Shown piece after piece: positions 60,231 to 64,000 of a DNA stretch of 64,000 bases (the stretch's first letter is position 1; each line of letters starts with the position of its first letter). Source of the DNA: Capsicum annuum (taxonomy: Eukaryota; Streptophyta; Magnoliopsida; Solanales; Solanaceae). The position numbers and the translations under genes are program-made. The DNA is taken from contig NC_061119.1 in assembly GCF_002878395.1 (NCBI RefSeq), forward strand, positions 39,943,882-40,007,881, written 5' to 3'. Under the pieces are notes generated by a model. The model had not been told where the DNA came from. It saw only the letters and a list, made by a program, of their open reading frames with translations, and made no database searches.

Positions 60231-61512
60231 TTTTGCCAATTTTGTAGGTTTGTCAAATAGTTCTATTTTTAGTTCTGAAGGTTATCATATACATAGTTCA
60301 TATGACTTAGGAATAAATCCTTGGATCCTAGACTTAGGAGCCTCAAATCACATAACCCGTCACAAATACTTGTTATATGATTTGCAACTACTATTTGTAC
60401 CTTTTCTCATTACCCTGCGAAATGGATACAAAGTTAAAGTGATATCCACAGGCTCACTACATTTGAGAAATGATATCACTTTTTATAATGTCCTTTTGGT
60501 CCCTTTATTCCATTTCAATCTTCTTTTTGTATATCATCTCATTAATCAACTTAATTTCTTAGCAGTATTTTCCAATTCTGCTTGTCATTTATAGGTCCCT
60601 TTTCTGAAGAGACCACTGGAAATTGGTAAAGTATCAAATGGATTATACTACTATGTTTCTGCTATTTCATCACCTATTTCTAGTTTTATTTTTGGTACCT
60701 GTCACCATCCTGTTGCTGAATCCAATAATGTACATATTTCTAAAAATAAAAATGGTCTCGTCTTGTAATTCATCTCAAACTGATAATAAATGGGATTTGT
60801 TTTGGCACCAAATATTGGGTCACATGCCTTACCATAAAATGAAATATATTCCTTTTTGCATTCAAAACTATCCTTCAAGAAAAATTTCATTTGTGATGTT
60901 TGTCCTAAAGCAAGACAACATTGACTTTCTTTCCCTCATAGTACCATTCACACCACATTCCTTTTTCAGTTAGTATACATAGACATTTAGGGTCCATACC
61001 ATACTAGAACCTACAATAGTTTTAGATATTTTCTTATATTAGTTGATGATTTCACTAGGATAACTTAGATAGACTTTATTTCCCTCATAGTACCATTCAC
61101 ACCACAATCCTTTTTCAGTTAGTATACATAGACATTTAGGATCCATACCATACTAAAACCTATAATAGTTTTAGATATTTTCTTACATTAGTTAATGATT
61201 TTACTAGGATCACTTGGACACATCTCCTCTCCTACAAAGGAAATGCCCTATCCATTCTTAAGGCCTTTATATCCATGGTCAAAGTCCATTTCAACATATC
61301 TATTCAATCTTTTAGATCCAATAATACATATGAACTAGGCGGTAGTACAAAAGCTATTTCTTTCTTTGCTGACAATGGAATCCTTTACCAAACAACCATC
61401 CCACACATACCACAACAATATAGTGGTGTGGAAGGAAAACATAAGCACCTTCTTGAAACTTCCAAATCTTTATTATTTCAATCCAACCTTTCCATCAAAT
61501 ATTGGGAAGGTT
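60231..61512 (+). pseudogene. Copia-3 protease-integrase (broken, truncated)
   Basis: 60250-60594 holds the protease: WILDLGASNHIT, where the catalytic DSGAS has Leu for Ser. GAG-pre-integrase follows near 60785-60840 (LFWHQILGHMPYHKMK). Integrase: a 149-bp tandem duplication at 60927-61224 covers the first Asp region; 61275-61514 holds FFADNGILYQTTIPHIPQQYSGVE and KHKHLLETSKSLLFQ, with the second Asp kept and the Glu followed by GK instead of RK. Confidence 0.85.
60927..61224. repeat. 149-bp tandem duplication in Copia-3 integrase
   Basis: Two units share TCCCTCATAGTACCATTCAC, CATAGACATTTAGG and ATAGTTTTAGATATTTTCTT, at a spacing of 149 bp. Confidence 0.9.
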
Positions 61513-62249
61513 AAACTAGGACAGGGACTGAGATTATAGCTATATGCTATGGTCGGGTAATCCTGAAAGTAAACTGAGTTTCTGATCTGGTTGAACTAGG
61601 ACTGGAATTGAGATTGTAGCTAAGATGTTAATTGAGATGATAACCGTAACTAAGACTATAACTGGGACTGAATGCCACTTTTCTATAACTAAGGTTTAGA
61701 CAGGTACGGGAGCACTGAATTTTGATGGCTAAATAACTGATAGCTGAAAGCCATAGTTTTGTAGGACTATCTGAGTTCTTTACTGAATATTGATTACTGA
61801 ACTAACACTATAACTGAGGCCTACAGAATGGACTATTAATACTATAGATTCACCAAGGGATCTAAACTAAGGGTATAGGTGATATAATCCGAGTTTGATT
61901 GAATACTAGGAGTGAAGTCATGAATCGTGTGGGCTAAGCATACTGTAAAGCATGACATGAGTGCATGGGTCATGATTTTCATGAAATGGGTTTGAAATTG
62001 CCAAAATCATGGAACATGATTTGCAACACTAAATGAACTTGGACTCCTCATACGAGAAAATTGAAACATACTTTATTCTACGAAAAGTGTGTGGATATAA
62101 GTTGTATTCGTGGGACTAAAACGTAAAGCATGCATAAGTATTGGGAGGGTTGAAGTATAAAACTTCACATTGAGATAGGAATGGTTCAGGAATCATATTC
62201 CCTTATTGATTTTCAACACATACTAACACTACTACTAGAACCTGAAGGC
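61513..62249. other. Unassigned repeat-like stretch
   Basis: No protein seen. It is rich in ACTGA/CTGAAT words, as are the Tekay-3 and Tekay-5 LTRs, so it may be a strongly diverged LTR piece. I cannot align it base for base. Confidence 0.35.
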
Positions 62250-63070
62250 CTAGCTTTCTGAGATATCATAATCGGACAGTTACTGTATACCTGTATGATT
62301 GAGTTAGACTGACTCACTAGGGTGGAGACTGGAAAAGGTCCTATTTAAAATATGGTATAACCTTAAAGTTGAATGCTATGCAAAGAGTTACAAAGGAAAA
62401 AGAAGCTCCTGAATCTGAAAAAGTGTGAACAGGTAAATGAGGGATTTGTAACATACTAGTGGCTACATCAAGAGGACTTTCCTGATACTGTCGGGACTGA
62501 AGTGCATAGAGTCTATTTGGGCGTTTCCCACTGATAGTGCTAGAATTAGCACCCTGCTACTTTGTCTGAGGTTGATGAACTCTAACACTTTGGCTTTTTT
62601 CTGCTCTAGGATGAAGAATCTATCTAAGATGGTTGTGTAAACTCTTTCCACTCTATGGGCTCTGCATCTATACCCCTATCTACCTTCCACTGCTTAAACT
62701 GCGTATAGGCAACATCTTGTAGCTGATAAGCTGCTAACTCAACACTCTCACTGGAAATCACTCCCATAATGTCTGCGATTTTCTGAACCTAGTCGAGGAA
62801 TTTCGGTGGATAGTCTTCAGAATTGAAACCTGAGAATAGAGGAGAATTCATTCGGGTGAAGTCCCAAATCCTGGCAGCAGTAGAATTGGCGACTGGGTTG
62901 GTCGGAACAGTAGCTGGCCATTTATTTTAAGCTACGACTGAATTGGCTAGAGTAGTAAATACGGTCCTGAATTCTGCATGAGAGACATGCTCATCTAGAG
63001 GATCTTCCTGAATGGGATGAGGAACTGACTGGTTTTTATTGCTTCCTTCATTAGTCCTTTTGGGAGTCAT
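62250..63070 (-). pseudogene. Tekay-6 gag-protease (internal deletion)
   Basis: Starts MTPKRTNEGSNKNQSVPHPI at 63070, then HVSHAEFRTVFTTLANSVVA and a TAG where CAG is expected. The core SVELAAYQLQDVAYTQFKQW and ERVYTTILDRFFILEQKKAKVLEFINLRQ is present (to about 62570). It then jumps directly to the linker that precedes protease, so the C-terminal half of gag and the zinc knuckle are lost. Protease begins SDSGASFSFVTLCIAFNF near 62390-62430. Confidence 0.8.
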
Positions 63071-63272
63071 GTTCTATAAACGAAAGGAAGAAGAAAATTA
63101 AACTGAGAGAAAAATTTAATCTTATACTCACTGGCACGACATGAATAATGAAAGAAGGAAAACTGTTACAAAAACATCTCATAGCCTCTACACATAAGTA
63201 TGGTGCACAACACACCGATGTACAAAACTCTACTAGATGCGGCTTTTCAGACGTCCTAGGACACTGTTGAAA

Positions 63273-63290
63273 CTTAGGCTCTGATACCAA
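63273..63290 (-). other. Primer-binding site of Tekay-6
   Basis: Minus strand TTGGTATCAGAGCCTAAG, initiator tRNA-Met. Confidence 0.95.
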
Positions 63291-63293
63291 GTT

Positions 63294-64000
63294 TGTAATG
63301 CCCTAAATATGGTACTCAAGATGTTACACGGTGTTCATGACCCCGAAGGACTACACGCTAACCCATGACTGATATCTGTAACTGAGCGCTGAATAATATA
63401 CTGTAAATATGAGAAATATAAGTTGTAAGGCCATAAAGTTCAAAACTGAACTAATACTAAACATAAAACAATGTCTCTAATGGGGTATAACAATACCCAA
63501 AACTAAAATAAACTGTCTGAAACATGCTGTAGTCTGAAAACCTCTAAACTGCTTGAAAACTATGGAGTTGATAAGACATGTCCCTAACTAACTCCGAACT
63601 ATTTAAATAATAAAGTAATACAATAATTATGCTATCCTCGAATGATGAGGACTCACTGCTGATCTGACTGTTGAATGTCTAATCTACTAAATATACTTGG
63701 GAGCTCATGCTTCTAAATCTATGGTATAAAACACCATAGCACAAATGCTTTAGTACGTTTGAATATACTGGTATGCAAGTGAGGTAGGCTGAATTCAATG
63801 GTTCATATGCATGAATAATACTAACTAACTGAATAATATGAACGTGAGAATACATGCATAAATATGTAACTATAACTGAGATTGTGATAACACTAATTCA
63901 TGAATTCTGATAACATGGATTTACTGATATCTGAGTGCTAATACTGGGATACTGAATGACTAAGTCTATTGAGTACTAAGGAATTGATATCGTATTACTG
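63294..64000 (-). repeat. Tekay-6 5' LTR (partial)
   Basis: Begins TGTAATGCCC. It carries the GTCCTC-type dyad (63634-63652, ATCCTC-N7-GAGGAC) and the 21-bp dyad in changed form (63719-63739). Confidence 0.88.

Larger units (their letters stand above)
58476..61512 (+). mobile_element. Ty1/copia retrotransposon, 3'-truncated (Copia-3)
   Basis: 5' LTR 58476-58798, PBS, gag, protease and integrase in copia order on the plus strand. The integrase ends abruptly after LLFQSNLSIKYWEG at about 61512. RT, RNase H and the 3' LTR are missing. Confidence 0.9.
62250..64000 (-). mobile_element. Ty3/gypsy chromovirus, rearranged, right-truncated by window (Tekay-6)
   Basis: 5' LTR from 63294 to beyond the window, PBS 63273-63290, gag with an internal deletion, and the start of protease, ending at about 62250. 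RT, RNase H and integrase are absent. Confidence 0.85.

Noticed and set aside
51469..64000. Tekay-5 and the 63294 LTR as one simple element
   Set aside because: The two LTR starts differ strongly and the protease region occurs twice (near 57600 and 62400), so I list two elements.

Overview
This is plant nuclear DNA made almost entirely of decayed, nested transposable elements. I see no intact host gene, rRNA, tRNA gene or CRISPR array. The mix is dominated by long-LTR Ty3/gypsy chromoviruses primed by initiator tRNA-Met, with Ty1/copia, LINE and hAT pieces. That fits a repeat-rich, heterochromatic region of a eudicot. A Solanaceae source is my impression from the style of the repeats and is not proven here.

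Layout: (1) 1-4159, a minus-strand Ty1/copia element cut by the left window edge, with its 5' LTR at 3819-4159. (2) 4160-8237, the 3' half of a minus-strand LINE, split by a 2.46-kb hAT element (5404-7860) with an 8-bp target duplication. The hAT element holds a transposase remnant and a fragment of an ABCG/PDR transporter gene. (3) 8238-11330, a minus-strand copia 3' half with its LTR. (4) 11340-12718, the 3' end of a plus-strand gypsy element, then a TRIM-like repeat pair (12719-13193) and AT-rich DNA. (5) 13829-23766, a complete but dead plus-strand chromovirus, Tekay-1 (LTRs about 2.46-2.49 kb, target duplication AAATA). (6) 23767-25714, unassigned DNA. (7) 25715-64000, a nest of minus-strand chromoviruses. 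Tekay-2 (3' LTR start at 25715, body at 45938-51468) is split by Tekay-3 (26230-45932, target duplication ATGAG). The 5' LTR of Tekay-3 is split by Tekay-4 (33989-43966, target duplication CCCCA). The pol of Tekay-2 is split by Tekay-5 (51469-about 58020). A plus-strand copia (58476-61512, 3'-truncated) and a sixth chromovirus, Tekay-6 (from about 62250, 5' LTR from 63294 and running off the window), follow.

Each gypsy element follows LTR - PBS - gag (zinc knuckle) - protease - RT - RNase H - integrase with chromodomain-like tail - PPT - LTR. All are broken by stops and frameshifts. Many stops are TAG where relatives have CAG or TGG, and TGA where CGA is expected, which looks like C-to-T decay of methylated DNA. 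The longest open frames are in Tekay-4, the innermost and so the youngest element of the nest.

The least expected signals are structural: GC-rich palindrome arrays, a tandem array of small hairpins sharing one loop, and two short dyads repeated across LTRs of different elements, one with a paired compensatory change. There is also a PBS-LTR patch inside an integrase gene. The 100-N gap at 35921-36020 is flanked by the same roughly 200 bp on both sides, so it is probably an assembly artefact.
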